This document shows positions 49,613 to 60,601 of a stretch of 64,000 bases of DNA, piece after piece (positions within the stretch are counted from its first letter, which is position 1; every line of letters begins with the position of its first letter). The stretch is taken from positions 310,001 to 374,000 of the forward strand of contig JAQFVV010000510.1 of NCBI GenBank assembly GCA_028023455.1, given 5' to 3'. The position numbers were made by a program, and so were the translations under genes. The DNA is from Epiperipatus broadwayi (taxonomy: Eukaryota > Onychophora > Udeonychophora > Euonychophora > Peripatidae). The notes beneath the pieces are model-generated. The model saw only the letters and a program-made list of their open reading frames with translations. It made no database searches and was not told where the DNA came from.

Positions 49613-50001
49613 TATTATCACATCTACTATATCAACATCACTAACTTTCAGGATTTTCTATTGCATATATAGAAAATAATGATTAAACCAATCACTATTA
49701 CTCCACATGTTGCATAGCATTAGAATAGCCCATCAGGAAAAACTAATAATTCCAGGCTAGATTCTTAGCTAATAAAATAACATATTTACCTGTTTGGTCA
49801 ATTGATTGAAATCTGCCATTTTAGTGCTCAGATGACACAGCTTCCCAAATAATTTAGCCATATGAGTAAATGATAGTTATTTAAATAAATGCTTACACAT
49901 ATATATATATATTGCAGAATACTTTTCTAACAAAATATATACAATATACAAAAATGATTTCTAAATATATTAAATTTATTAAGGCAAGCAAATGATATAA
50001 T

Positions 50002-50147
50002 AATAATGTGAAAGGCTAAAACCTTCGGCAGATGCGCTTGTGTTTTAGAATTGAGAATTCCACGTGCAGTCATTATTACATCTGATTGGCTGTCACATAA
50101 GCATTTTTAAAGCGCATCTGTCGAAGGTATTAGCCTTTCACGTTATT
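50002..50147. mobile_element. 146-bp MITE in POLR3D intron
   Basis: Inverted termini of about 38 bp: AATAATGTGAAAGGCTAAAA at the left, continuing to GATGCGCT, and the mirror AGCGCATC...TAGCCTTTCACGTTATT at the right. It lies 33 nt inside the last POLR3D intron next to the donor. No coding capacity. Confidence 0.7.
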
Positions 50148-50179
50148 AAAAATGATTTTTATTTGAGTGATATGTTTAC

Positions 50180-50317
50180 CTGTAAAAAATGCCCTACACT
50201 TCCAACTTCAACAATGAAAGGAATATTTTCCAATAATAGTCTTGCCTTTCCAGATTTTAATATTTGAAGTTTTCCGATTAGTCCTTCAGGTATATCTTTT
50301 AGATTAGATGACACATT
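50180..50317 (-). CDS. POLR3D: POLR3D (RPC4) exon, conserved core
   Basis: 138 nt, phase 0 at both ends. The acceptor is CTATATAG|AATGTG and the donor is TTACAG|GTAAAC. It encodes NVSSNLKDIPEGLIGKLQIL, then KSGKARLLLENIPFIVEVG and SVGHFLQ. Vertebrate POLR3D reads LTEGQVGKLLIRKSGRVQLLLG...FLQ at this point, so the GKL-x4-KSG-x4-LLL pattern identifies the gene. This part of RPC4 binds its partner subunit RPC5 on the Pol III core. Confidence 0.92.
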
Positions 50318-50430
50318 CTATATAGTAAATATTATATTTGTTCATATAAATTTTTGAAAATATCTAAAAATAATTTTTTCAGAACAAAAAAAGTCATTAA
50401 ATAAACTATTGTTATTATATAATTATATAC

Positions 50431-50573
50431 CTCTTTCTGAGATTCATCAATCGATGGCACTGTAGTGCTAGTAGAAGGTTCCGGTTCCTGTTTAATTTTC
50501 GGATTATCTTCATCCGAGGTCATGTTCCACGGAAAATAATCAGGCATTTGGATAAATATCAATTCTCCTTTTT
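50431..50573 (-). CDS. POLR3D: POLR3D (RPC4) exon
   Basis: 143 nt, entering in phase 1 and leaving in phase 0. The acceptor is TCTTTTTTAG|AAAAAGG and the donor is AAAGAG|GTATAT. It encodes EKGELIFIQMPDYFPWNM, then an acidic, proline/serine/threonine-rich linker with PKIKQEPEPSTSTT. The ELLFLQLPDTLPG segment of vertebrate POLR3D, followed by a K-x-E linker, corresponds well. Confidence 0.88.
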
Positions 50574-50660
50574 CTAAAAAAGAGAAAAAAATTTTTTTTC
50601 TTTTCATTTTCAAAAATTTAACAAACCATTTAATAAAAACAATATTTAATGAATACATAC

Positions 50661-50780
50661 CTAAATTTTTTTCATTGCAAAAAATATCTCGACATGTCAT
50701 TACTTTTTCAGGTAACTTCTTGTTGGTGGGTTTTGTTGTTTTGGCATCTGGTTGAATATCATCAAGTGATTCATCATTTA
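50661..50780 (-). CDS. POLR3D: POLR3D (RPC4) exon
   Basis: 120 nt between poly-T-AAG|TAAATG and ATTTAG|GTATGT, phase 1 on both sides. Joined to the 55720-55906 exon it reads V-NDESLDDIQPDAKTTKPTNK, then KLPEKVMTCRDIFCNEKNL. It is a low-complexity linker followed by a segment matching LPKDVSVAELLRELSL of vertebrates. The phases of the neighbours fit exactly, which supports the boundaries. Confidence 0.85.
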
Positions 50781-51389
50781 CTTAAAAAAAAAAAAAAGAT
50801 AGTACAGCTGTAAAAATAATAATCAAATAAATAGCTGTTAGTTAAATAAATGAAAAAAATAACTGTAATAAATAAATTGCTACCATTAATACTAAAGATG
50901 CAAAAACTGTTAATCTAATTCCAGACCCTTTCCAGATTATTGATTTTGGCAAATATAAAATTATTTTAAGATACATTTTTTATCCTTATCTCTTTTAATT
51001 ATAAATTTCCTGTGACTTTTTAAAGCAATTGCATGTATGTAAAAAACTTAATTAGTAAACATTATTCAATGAGAGTGCATTTGTTTCCATGCTCATTACA
51101 TAGGTTTGAAATGAGGTGGAATAAACTTAAAAATTTTTTCAATAAATTTTGCAATTTTTTTTCTTACAGCTGATTAATAGTCAATCTAGTTAATGATTCA
51201 ACAGTGATTGGTAAATGGATATCTTGTTATTCTGGCCTAAAAATAAACAAGAATAGAAAAATGCTCAAACTATTACCTCTTGGCTATTGGCAAGACTAGT
51301 AAATACGGCTTCTTTTTTATATCTGTGAAAAGTAGTTGGAGAGACTGGCTATTTACAAAATGTGTTATCTGTCTATCATATAGATATAT

Positions 51390-52420
51390 ATTAAATGAAA
51401 TATTTTCATGGATTTATCATGATGAAAATAGAGCAAAGAATGGAACTATTTTTATGTAAACAACTAGAAATATCTTTATCTATGATGTTGACAGGAAATC
51501 ACTCAAGGAAAAACAATTTTTCCCTAGTATCCTATAATAGCTTTTTGTCTTGCTTTTATTTAGAAGTAAAAAGAGATCCCTCTTTTACTTCTAATCCTTG
51601 TTATTAAAAGATTTAAACCAATACAGTTATCTTTTATATGCATGAGAATTCAGAAGACTCACATCTTTTGACATTCAATAAATAATAATTCACCTTCCCA
51701 GAGTTGTATAGCTTAAATATTTTTATGGATTTATTATGAAATAAACAAAACAAAGAATGATACTATTTCCAGATGAATAATCAGATATCTTTAATCTTTG
51801 ATATTGCTAGGAAACCAACATGGGTTAGAAGTAAAAGAGGGAGCTCTTTTTACTTTTAAATAAAGTTAAGATAAAAAAGTTAAGAATACTAGAGAAAAAT
51901 TGTTTAGTCTTAAAACTATCAATATCAAAAGGAAAGATTAAAGTTATATATGCTGACACGCACTATGAGGACAATTAATGCCCTCAAAAGAATTTAGCTT
52001 CCATTTTATATTAATTTCCATTCAATTTATAGCTTTCTCATGAATGTGTGTCAGCACATATAACTTTGGTTACATTTGTCTAAGGAAAGTTGCTTAATAT
52101 TTACACAAGTAAAGACATTTTTAGTTATTTATATGAAAATAGCCCCATTTTTTGCTTTATTTTATAATAAATCCATGAAAATATTTATCATATACAACTC
52201 TCTGGGAGATGTAAACTATATTATTTACAGGAAATCAAAAAAAAAAGACACTTGTGAATCCTTATATCTGTAAAAATAGTTATTTCAGGATACTAGAAAA
52301 AGGTCAAAGCCTTAGGATTGTTGATACTGATTGATGGTTTTCTAATAACATCAAAGACAAAGATAACTTTCAATTATTTAAATGGAAATATCCCCTTTCT
52401 TGGTTTTGTTTTTACTATTT
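51390..52420. repeat. cluster of direct and inverted repeats (complex foldback)
   Basis: A unit with AAATATTTTCATGGATTTAT and following sequence occurs at about 51399 and 51717 in one orientation, and mirrored at about 52110-52190. A piece of it is mirrored again at about 52335-52410. A separate hairpin (51945-52065), with AGTTATATATGCTGACACGCA and its mirror TGTGTGTCAGCACATATAACT, sits between them. It lies in the POLR3D intron between 50780 and 55720. Confidence 0.55.
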
Positions 52421-53577
52421 ATTGTGCAAACATACATTTTGTACATTTATTTCAATATGATCAAAATAAATAAAAGTTTATTGATTATTTTGTTTTCTGC
52501 TCTTTTTTTTTTTTATTATTCATTAAAATCTATTTTGTAAACTATGCCTTTGTGTCAACTAGATTATGGATAACTTATTATTCATCCTCTCAGAAACAAA
52601 ATCTCTATCATTAGAAAAGTTCTTCATTCACCACATTCTAAAAAAATTAAAACTTTTTTTTACTTTTTAAATCATAAAATAAAACAGAATCATGTCATTC
52701 ATGTCAATTAGGCTTATTATTTTACGAACATTTACTTCAAGGCCTTTTTTTTTTTGTATTTTCCAAATGCATATAAACATTAATTTATTTATTATATTAT
52801 GTTTCGCTTTTACTATGTGAGAAGTCAAGATTAAATAAAAACTATTATATAATTAAATGCTAAAATAAAGTCTGATGGTTGTCAAAATTTAAAGCTACCT
52901 TTACATTTTGTCTGGACAATATAAGTTATCAACACATAAACAGCTGGATCAGCAGTACTCTAATTGAACCAATAAAGCTAATAATATTCAATATTAATAA
53001 TTTAAAAACTCTTTTTAAAAGTTGTCACTAACAGTCTTAACCATAACTAATCCAAGTAAATCCTGCATTACTTACTGTGATAAATATGACTACAGGTAAT
53101 GCGTCATTGCTTTATCATAAGCTTAGATACTTAATTATATCTTAAATAAAATTGATGTAAATATTTGATAAATAATAAATTAAAAAAATAATGTAATAGT
53201 AGAAATTATATTAGTTGTAACTTCAGAAATTCACTACTATAATAAATAATAATCATAAACTTTTATCATAAATCACAGAATTTTAATTACAAACATTAAA
53301 AAAAATCTATTAAAATTGATAGCTCTTCGGATTTTTCCATTATCTTCATGACAATAATTGAGTGTCAGATTAAAAAACACCATATTTTTATTTAAGTATC
53401 ACAAATTATGAAATTTTTTAAAAGTCTTAAAATAGAGACTATTATTTAATGAAATCATCGTTGGGTTTGAAACACACTTTGGTAACAAAAATTACCATCA
53501 TCAGTTATTTAAAGGTTATTATTATCTGTTTATAATGCATAAGTCACTACACAAAATATGAATGAATCTACAATGCG

Positions 53578-54132
53578 TTTTCCTGAAGATTTGTGATGAT
53601 GGTGTTCTAGTTGTATTTTTATATCGGACTATTTCCATCATCTAATATGAATATTGAATGTCTTTAGAAAAATTTAACTTTATTTAAATATTTCAAATAC
53701 ATTCAACTGTTAGTAATAGCACATCAAACAGGTTAGTATATGCACAACGTTTTGAGAGGTATTATTCTCCCCTCTTCTTCAGGTGTTGCTGGCCTGACCA
53801 GTGACTACTAGCATGGGATTCGAACCTGGACTCTTAGATTCTTGAGTATTGAATTTTAAGATAATGCTCTAACCAACTGAGCCATCCTACCAAAAGCGAC
53901 AATCTGTAGAAATTCCATATACTTATTCCTCCTGATTTCTCCACTTTTTCCTAAGAGCAAAGTTGATTAGTGGTTTCCATACTTTATGTATAGTCACACT
54001 AGGTTGGCTTATGGGATTTTTTGCCATTGTCATGTGAACAGCTTTGTACCTTTTCTTCTCTATCCATTTTTTCTAAAGACATTCAATACGCATATTAGAT
54101 GATGGAAATAGTCCAATATAAAAATACAATCA
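53578..54132 (-). mobile_element. tRNA-bearing foldback element (family B, copy 1)
   Basis: 555 bp flanked by the 14-bp repeat GAATCTACAATG(C/T)G (53564-53577, 54133-54146). The inverted arms of about 60 bp read GGACTATTTCCATCATCTAA at 53624 and the mirror near 54100. On the minus strand the order is arm, about 200 bp of unique sequence, a tRNA-like region, a CCTGAAGAAGAGG...AACGTTG hairpin module, then arm and an unpaired 3' tail of about 45 nt ending AAAA. No protein is encoded. The long target duplication and one-sided tail suggest RNA-mediated insertion. Confidence 0.75.
53808..53892 (-). repeat. tRNA-Leu-like region with Pol III promoter boxes
   Basis: The minus strand has TGGCTCAGTTGG (A box, 53874-53885) and GGTTCGAATCC (B box, 53817-53827). 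The D arm GCTC-AGTTGGTTA-GAGC folds. The anticodon loop area reads CTTAAAA (UAA, Leu). An extra arm ACTC...GAGT fits a class II tRNA. The anticodon and T stems have mismatches, so it is a tRNA-derived promoter rather than a tRNA gene. Confidence 0.75.
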
Positions 54133-54943
54133 GAATCTACAATGTGATTCATTAAAGCAACCAAATCATTATTTGCAATCAAGGAAAATTACAGCAATTC
54201 AAAAATAAAAAAAACAATTGAATGCCTTTATTGCTCAGAAGTTCTTAAGAAGTTTGAGTCTTGGAAATGCCAGAACTGGAATCAATCCCAAGATTTTATC
54301 CTCCAGAATCTGACAATCCATCACTGCAGTAAACCATGCAGGACAGTTCTTAAATGATTTTTAATAGGAGAAAGAGCAACTTCATCCATTTCCCCTATAG
54401 AAGACTACAGAAATAAAAATGTCTTTGGAATTAGAACTGAAAATGGTGTCTTTTCAATCCCTTGTTCACTGATTAGCTATAAAATCATTTAAACATATAC
54501 AATGCTGCACTCTATATTACTCTATAAACTTTTATATAAGTATGCATAATTAATAAACATGAGATGATAATACCATCAAGATTTACAGATCAGCAGGGCC
54601 TTAATAAGTGTCGAATACATAATTAAAAAAAGAGTGACGTAGAGTGAATTATAGATGTTAATCTGAATATTACATTGATTTAGGTAAGATATAGTATTTT
54701 TGTTTTGATATTTTATTCAATGAGATAATTACATTACAAATTTTTTCATCTCTCACTGAAGCCCAATCCTAACAACCTACAATTGTTAGGTTGTTGTTAT
54801 GATAGAAATAATAATTAGATTTACAAGTACAATCTATTTCATCAATAATTTTGTACACTCTGAACAAAAGACTTCATATTATTTTAATAATAATTTTATG
54901 AAGAATATAATAAAACTTTTAAAACAACAATTTTAAAATTTAA

Positions 54944-55235
54944 GGTACTAGTATCATCGACGATACAGGCCGCTGGATGGCACTCTTTCTCCTCAAAAAC
55001 ACTTTATTATAAGATTTCAAATGTTACATTGACTTAAAATCAACACACCCTCAAATTATATGATATCGCAGGCTCAATAGCGATCATTTGGAGAGTAAAA
55101 ACAAGGCACTTTAACCAAGTGTGAACTGTGAGAAATTAGCATAACATACTACAGATCATTGTACAGTCTCATAAACAGTATATAAACTGTTTGGGGCTAG
55201 CAACAGTGCCATGTACCGTCAATGATACTAGTACC
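54944..55235. mobile_element. 292-bp MITE with 8-bp target duplication
   Basis: It starts GGTACTAGTATCATCGACG and ends with the mirror GTCAATGATACTAGTACC. The flanks carry AAATTTAA at 54936-54943 and 55236-55243. An 8-bp duplication fits hAT, P or Merlin superfamilies, and a GG start is closest to Merlin, but there is no protein to decide. Confidence 0.75.
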
Positions 55236-55719
55236 AAATTTAATTATTACAATTCATAAGTTATAAAACAACTTTAAAACTACTAAGATTTTTATTTATT
55301 TTTAATTTTACAGTATTGACTTTATTTTCTAGCTTTACTGCTTTTTTCCAATATTTTAATATTTTATCTTTGTATGATATAAACTACAATTATTGTAAAA
55401 ATCAGATCTTAAACCGAATCCAAAAAAATTCATTTTAATAACCCACTCCAATTGAAGGATTTAATAACTTTGATGGACAATATTGATATTTAAATCTCAC
55501 TATATCATTAGGTGAAATACTGCAGAAACATAAAATTATGTTTCATTACTGTAATCTTAATAAATTTTGAAACTATATCTAAAAATGATCCTCATCAAAT
55601 TAATAATTTAACTTTTTTTCTTTTTATAGTGAGTGTGAAGTCCTTTGCATACATATATTATATCACATAGATTTCAAACATCAGCATATAAATACATATG
55701 TGTCTATGAGTATAATTAC

Positions 55720-55906
55720 CTTTTACATTTTCATCTACAGCCATTAATTCATCTTCAGATTCTCTTTCACTTTTCACTATTTCAATTTTAATTATCTCCT
55801 TTTTTGCCTTTATTTCCTTTTTAAAGTAAACTCCTGTATTCTTCATTGGTAATATAACAGGTATAAATTTTTTATCAATCCGATCATCATCATCATAATC
55901 TTCATC
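55720..55906 (-). CDS. POLR3D: POLR3D (RPC4) exon
   Basis: 187 nt between TTGTAG|GATGAA and AAAAG|GTAATT, entering in phase 0 and leaving in phase 1. It encodes DEDYDDDDRIDKKFIPVILP, then MKNTGVYFKKE, a lysine-rich stretch and SEDELMAVDENVK. Vertebrate POLR3D has an acidic run, NMPVQLPLAHSGWLFKEE and later EEDMEVD in the same order. It is the most 5' exon found; upstream exons were not recognised in 55910-64000. Confidence 0.85.
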
Positions 55907-55909
55907 CTA

Positions 55910-57380
55910 CAATTATATATGTGTTGTTTAAATCTTATAAAAATTAACAATTAAACAAAAGATTACATTATCACAAAGAAACACAAAAATATATATTTAA
56001 AATTTTTTAAATAACAGAATTTTACAAATAATCACAAAAGTACCTTTTATGGCCTCACTTATTTCTATTAGTGCAATACAATCTATAAAAGCATTGAAAA
56101 TTCCTATTACTAGAAAGAAAGTACATCTAAAATACTAAAATGTGTTATAAAATGGCCTCTCTTAAGATAATCTTTGTGCATAGGCCAGATGTCCAGAAAA
56201 GCTGTGAACAAAATCAAACATTCTCTTCTCTTGAAAAAATAATTCAGAAACTCATCCATTTCTTATTCTTTTATTACCAAATCATTCAACTCCAATTTCC
56301 CTTCTTTAGAACAATGCATACTAGCGTCATCAAACATCAATCTGATTATAATTATACTTGTGTAAGTTTTTAAATATTGTTCTTAGCATTTAATATTTGT
56401 ATTAAGTAAATATCATAATTCAATTTTGGTACTAATTAAAACCTGCTTGTGGTAAAATGAAATGCCATTGCAACAATCTTCACAATAGCGGTGAACTATT
56501 AAGTAATAAAAAGATCTTTGAAAAACATCCATTACATGTTAACATATAATAAATAAAGATTTTTTACGTGAAACTGTGAACCCATAATAGAGAAATTTTC
56601 AAACCTACACAAGAGTGATTCTACAATTCTTTTTTTTTTTCTAAAAAAAAAAAAATAATTAACATTATTATTTTTATTTTTGCTTAAAAATTTTTAATTA
56701 ATAATTAGTAGAATATGAACAATTAATAAAATATAACTGTACTATTAAAATTATATCTTAAATTTTGGCCTTATGATTTATAAGTCATAACATGATTCAT
56801 GAATTTAAAAAAAACAACAACCTCTAAATCATTTACCAACAAGATCCAGTCCCTATTCTGTGGTTATTATGAAATACTATCATAACAGATAGTAAAAATT
56901 TATCCTGATTTTTGGAAGTCGCAATGCTAGGTAATGAATAAAATCAATGGTTATTAGATGGCAGTGATATTAAATCTATTCAAATTTTCTGTCTTATTGA
57001 CTTTCTTAATCAAGGGCACAAATTTTCATACTTAAAACAACTTGATATTTATACCAATGGTCTAAATTTAAAACCCCTTAAAATTTTGAACCAAAACAAA
57101 ATCTTAAAGAAAATTAATCCACCTAATTTCAGCGTCTAATTAAAATTCTAATAAAAAACAGTTAATTACAATTTCATTTTAATCATTACTTAAATGTTTT
57201 GGCAAAACATTTAAAATAGCATCTGTTTAATCAATTACAATAAAAGTCCAGGTGCCAACTTTCATTTTATTGACCTATAAAAATATACTAATCTTATTAA
57301 GATTCACTGCAACATTAAAACAGATTCAAATTAGAAAGAGTAGATGACAGGATGATTTCTTCTCCGCAAAACTTTTTATA
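55910..57380. other. probable POLR3D intron or upstream DNA, no feature recognised
   Basis: No recognisable exon or element. An open frame at 56140-56373 (plus) shows no family resemblance. If the gene has more 5' exons in the window this is intron. Confidence 0.4.
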
Positions 57381-57384
57381 ACAC

Positions 57385-58110
57385 TTTTATAGAAAATATT
57401 TTGCAAATTAAAATGGAAACTAAGGAAACAAAAAATAAATGTCATTTAGATTTTGCAAATTATGTTGTGGTTTTTTTGCGCATAATACTTCAAAGCTATT
57501 AAATAAAAGAACTAAAGACAAATGCTAAAAAGCCAATTAGGCTTTACAAAAAAAAAAGATTGATAGTAATGAATTATAAGTTAACAAATTATTAATATGA
57601 ATGGAAACATAGTGAATGAGATTATTGTATAGAGTGTTATTGGTAGAAATAAAATTAAAAAAAAATACTATATGCTTGAAAAGAAGTTCTTTTACAAAAT
57701 GAGTTTAACCAGTGCTTATAAATCCAAAATTTGGACATTTAATGGAGGATCAATACAAAAACTGCGGATACACATAAAGAAAAAAAAAAGTACACATAAA
57801 GTATGCAGAGATATACATTGGCATTAACCCTAAGAGAACATGAAAGTGAAATAAATAACTAAAAGAATTAATAAGTATCACTGACATTATTGAAAAATTA
57901 AAAGCAAGCTAGTCTGGACATATCATTAGAAAAAAGTTACAAGGGATACAGAAGGTTCAGATTGATTCTAATTAAATGTAAAAAAAAATTAAAAAGACCC
58001 CATATGTAAGATGGTTGATGTATATGAAAGTGATATGAAGAAGAAAAACTATGGATAAGAGAAACTGGATTAAACTCTAAGAAATCTTCATTCTGCAAAG
58101 GACTGATATT
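57385..58110 (+). pseudogene. RTE LINE 3' fragment, decayed
   Basis: The plus strand aligns piece by piece with 47990-48815 of the RTE element. Examples are AAAATGGAAACTAA, CATTTAGATTTTGCA with the FADD block damaged, GATGGAAACATA...TATGCTTGAAAAG, and GGAT...CTTCATTCTGCA at the end. Many deletions and shifts are present. It is 5'-truncated, as is usual for LINE copies. Confidence 0.75.
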
Positions 58111-58802
58111 TTTAAGAAAGGAAAATACCTGTTTTTGGTGTTGTTCAGAAAAGAAAAAAAAACAATTATTTATTATTAGTGTCATTGTCTTTAAGATGTA
58201 ATAAATCATCACATTCATTCAAAGTAGATAATAACTACGAAACAACCGTTTGGGCTAACTTATTAGATTGAAGTGAATTTATTTGAAAATTAATTTTATC
58301 AGTGAATGTGATGATTCAACAATGTGTTGTCTTTAGGATCCAATCAATTCCTGCCTATTTGATAACAAAAAAAAGAAGATGCTACATAATAATCTTCAGG
58401 TTAATAATTTGTAATTGATTATATTTATAATTAACCTTCATTTGGACTAATAACAAAAAAGAATTTGGTGACACAGAGACATTAAAACTTTGCTTTAATA
58501 ATTGTTTAATTTTGCTTAACAGCCGGTGATTTATTATAAGTGTTGAATCTGGCTATCTAACAACACCATCAAATTTTGATATACTGTATATATATATTGC
58601 TAATTTTGAACTATAATGGCATGTAAATTAATCTTCTCAGAAAAATGATAATTTGTGTATTTAATTTTAATATTTTATTATCTAGATTAGCTTTTTTCAT
58701 GAGTAAATCTGATGTTTTATTGTTCATTTTAAACTCTAACATATAATATTTAAAAGAACTAAATTAGATTATGTGTTTAAATGTCAATATTTACATATTT
58801 TA

Positions 58803-59170
58803 CAAATTATGTTTTTTGTTATCAATTGTTTCCCATAATTTCTTTAAATATACAATATTTTGATTTTGTTCTGATATCACATTCTTCATTATATTCATCA
58901 TTTTGTTAATTTGATCCCATTTCTTTTTAGATTTTTTCCACTTATTAACAGCGGAATTCATATCCAAGTGGAATGTTTTATTCACAGCTGTTCTTTTTTT
59001 CTTGTGATATTATGAAGAATTACAAAATTTGAATCAACCTTTGCAAAAACAGAACTTCAAATGTCTTCCATGGCCTTATCAGATAGTTCAGGTCTTGCAT
59101 CCTTGGATTTTTTAATAATAGTTTTGCAGTTTTGTGCATGAATACAGTCTTTACGATGGATTGATTTCAT
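58803..59170 (-). pseudogene. unidentified coding-like stretch, broken
   Basis: From ATG (59168-59170) the minus strand reads MKSIHRKDCIHAQNCKTIIK, then KSKDARPELSDKAMEDI, a stop, and SSVFAKVDSNFVILHNITRK. After one shift it continues with FHLDMNSAVNKWKKSKKKWD and INKMMNIMKNVISEQNQN, ending at TAA near 58803. Composition and length suggest a real protein once, rich in K/N/D with a helical basic C-terminal part. I do not recognise the family. A processed pseudogene or transposon-derived ORF is possible. Confidence 0.4.
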
Positions 59171-59423
59171 TATATATATCATTGTTATTATTAATCTTTT
59201 TTATTATTATTACTTCATTTTATTCTCCCAAGACAATTCTTCCATTTTTAGTGTTAGAATTCTAGCAAGCCTTGAAATATAAAAAATTAATAGTTTCTTT
59301 TCACTGAATGATGCTAGAAAATCGAACTTTCCAAGTAAATTTAATTATGCAAAGCTTGGCATTAAGCATCCAGGTGACAAAATAATAAAAAAAATTAAAT
59401 AACTAAAACATACAATATTGCTT

Positions 59424-59839
59424 GTGAGAAAGTTTGTAATGATGGCATTTTACTAATTATTATATATTGGATTATTTCCATCATCTAACATTAAAGATTC
59501 AAACTTTATTTAAACTTTCCAAATATATTCATCTGTTAGTAATGGTACAGAGGTTAGTATACAATGTAACGTTTCAAGTGGTATTGTGGAATAGTTCAAT
59601 TGGTTGCAGCATTATCTTAAATTTCAATATTCATGAATCTAAAGGTCTAGATTTGATGCCAGCAATACCTGAAGAAGAGAGAAGAATGCCAATTTAAATT
59701 ATGCTATATACCAATCATTGTGATATTACTAACAGTTAAAAGTATTTGTAAAGTGTAGATAAAATTTTAATTTTTCTAAAGACATTCAATATTTAATGTT
59801 AGATGGTGGAAATAGTCCAACATACAATTATCACTAGAT
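59424..59839. mobile_element. tRNA-bearing foldback element (family B, copy 2)
   Basis: 416 bp, flanked by CA(A/G)TATTG(C/T)TT (59413-59423, 59840-59850; two transitions). The arms are longer than in copy 1 because the segment 3' of the tRNA-like region is present on both sides in inverted form. ATTCATCTGTTAGTAATGG on the left mirrors AT(A)TTACTAACAGTTAAA on the right. The left tail (TTTGTAATGATGGCATTTT) matches the tail of copy 1. A CCTGAAGAAGAG module lies at about 59668. Confidence 0.7.
59586..59662 (+). repeat. tRNA-like region, degenerate
   Basis: ATAGTTCAATTGGTTGCAGC, ATTATCTTAAATTTCAATA and TCTAGATTTGATGCC are recognisable relatives of the tRNA-Leu-like region at 53808-53892. The B box is damaged (GATTTGATGCC), so Pol III activity is unlikely. 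Confidence 0.6.
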
Positions 59840-59850
59840 CAGTATTGTTT

Positions 59851-60600
59851 TCATTAGAGCACATACATATAATTAACATCAGACTTCTGCACTAAAATAC
59901 ATGATTAAAAATAAAGACAGATTCTAAAGATTAAAAAAAAATTTATTTTATTTTTAATGGCCTAACATGTTTTCAATACTTAATACCATATTTTTGATTT
60001 GATTCGAACTATATAACAGATCAGTTAAGTATATTAAATCAACCCATGAATATGCTCTAAATACCAAACGCATGCTAGTTGCTAAAAATAAATAAATTTG
60101 ACTCCAAAAAGCATACAATTATTAAAATTTGTTTACCTTACTCATACATATATTAAGATGGACTGGTTTCATGGTGCACAACATTGGAGAATATGTAATC
60201 TTGTATAGTGTGTGTACATAAATATTTAAAGCATAAAAGAAAAAAGAAGTCAACAGATAACAAGAATGCATATAAATATAAAATCTGGAATGACTTAATT
60301 AATTAATAATATTATTTGAAATTAAATGTACATAAAGTGTCTATATAATGCAAATATTTTGACAAAAATGTAAAATTTTTAATGTAACAAAGAAATTTTG
60401 TGTCTAAACAAAGGTATTCTTTAAAATACATATAACTATTATAAAAATTAATTCTAATACGTTTTTAATTAAAGGATTTTTAATCAAGAAATTTTTTTTG
60501 TTTTGATGAATGTTAAGTTGAAAAACAGAACAATTATAATTTAGATATAATCTTTTTTATTAATTAAAAAGGAAAAGGCATCTGCTGCTGGTCTCCAATG
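59851..60600. other. AT-rich non-coding stretch
   Basis: No gene or known element recognised. Confidence 0.4.
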
Positions 60601-60601
60601 G

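Larger units (their letters stand above)
38002..50179 (-). other. POLR3D: POLR3D last intron, 12.2 kb, filled with transposons
   Basis: The donor is CAG|GTAAAC at 50180/50179 and the acceptor is poly-T-AG at 38002. The phase is 0 on both sides. The other introns nearby are about 90-4900 nt. The intron holds a family A foldback element, a hAT element (2.6 kb), a nearly complete RTE LINE on the opposite strand (3.3 kb) and two MITE-like elements. Stretches 38850-41090, 44270-45555 and 48865-49460 show no recognisable feature. Confidence 0.8.

Noticed and set aside
49797-49866. Possible last exon of POLR3D (minus strand; MAKLFGKLCHLSTKMADF)
   Set aside because: Spacing resembled the conserved C-terminus, but no in-frame acceptor exists. 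The segment at 37891-38001 matches far better (LGHVKHRLVC) with correct phase and a poly-T-AG acceptor.
53690-53800. Working hammerhead in family B (CCTGAAGAAGAGG...AACGTTG)
   Set aside because: The order CTGANGA, hairpin, (G)AAAC is present, but the G before AAA is lost in copy 1. I could not place a UH cleavage site with a pairing stem III and stem I.
53808-53892. Functional tRNA-Leu gene
   Set aside because: It lies inside a mobile element and has mismatched anticodon and T stems; the second copy has a damaged B box.
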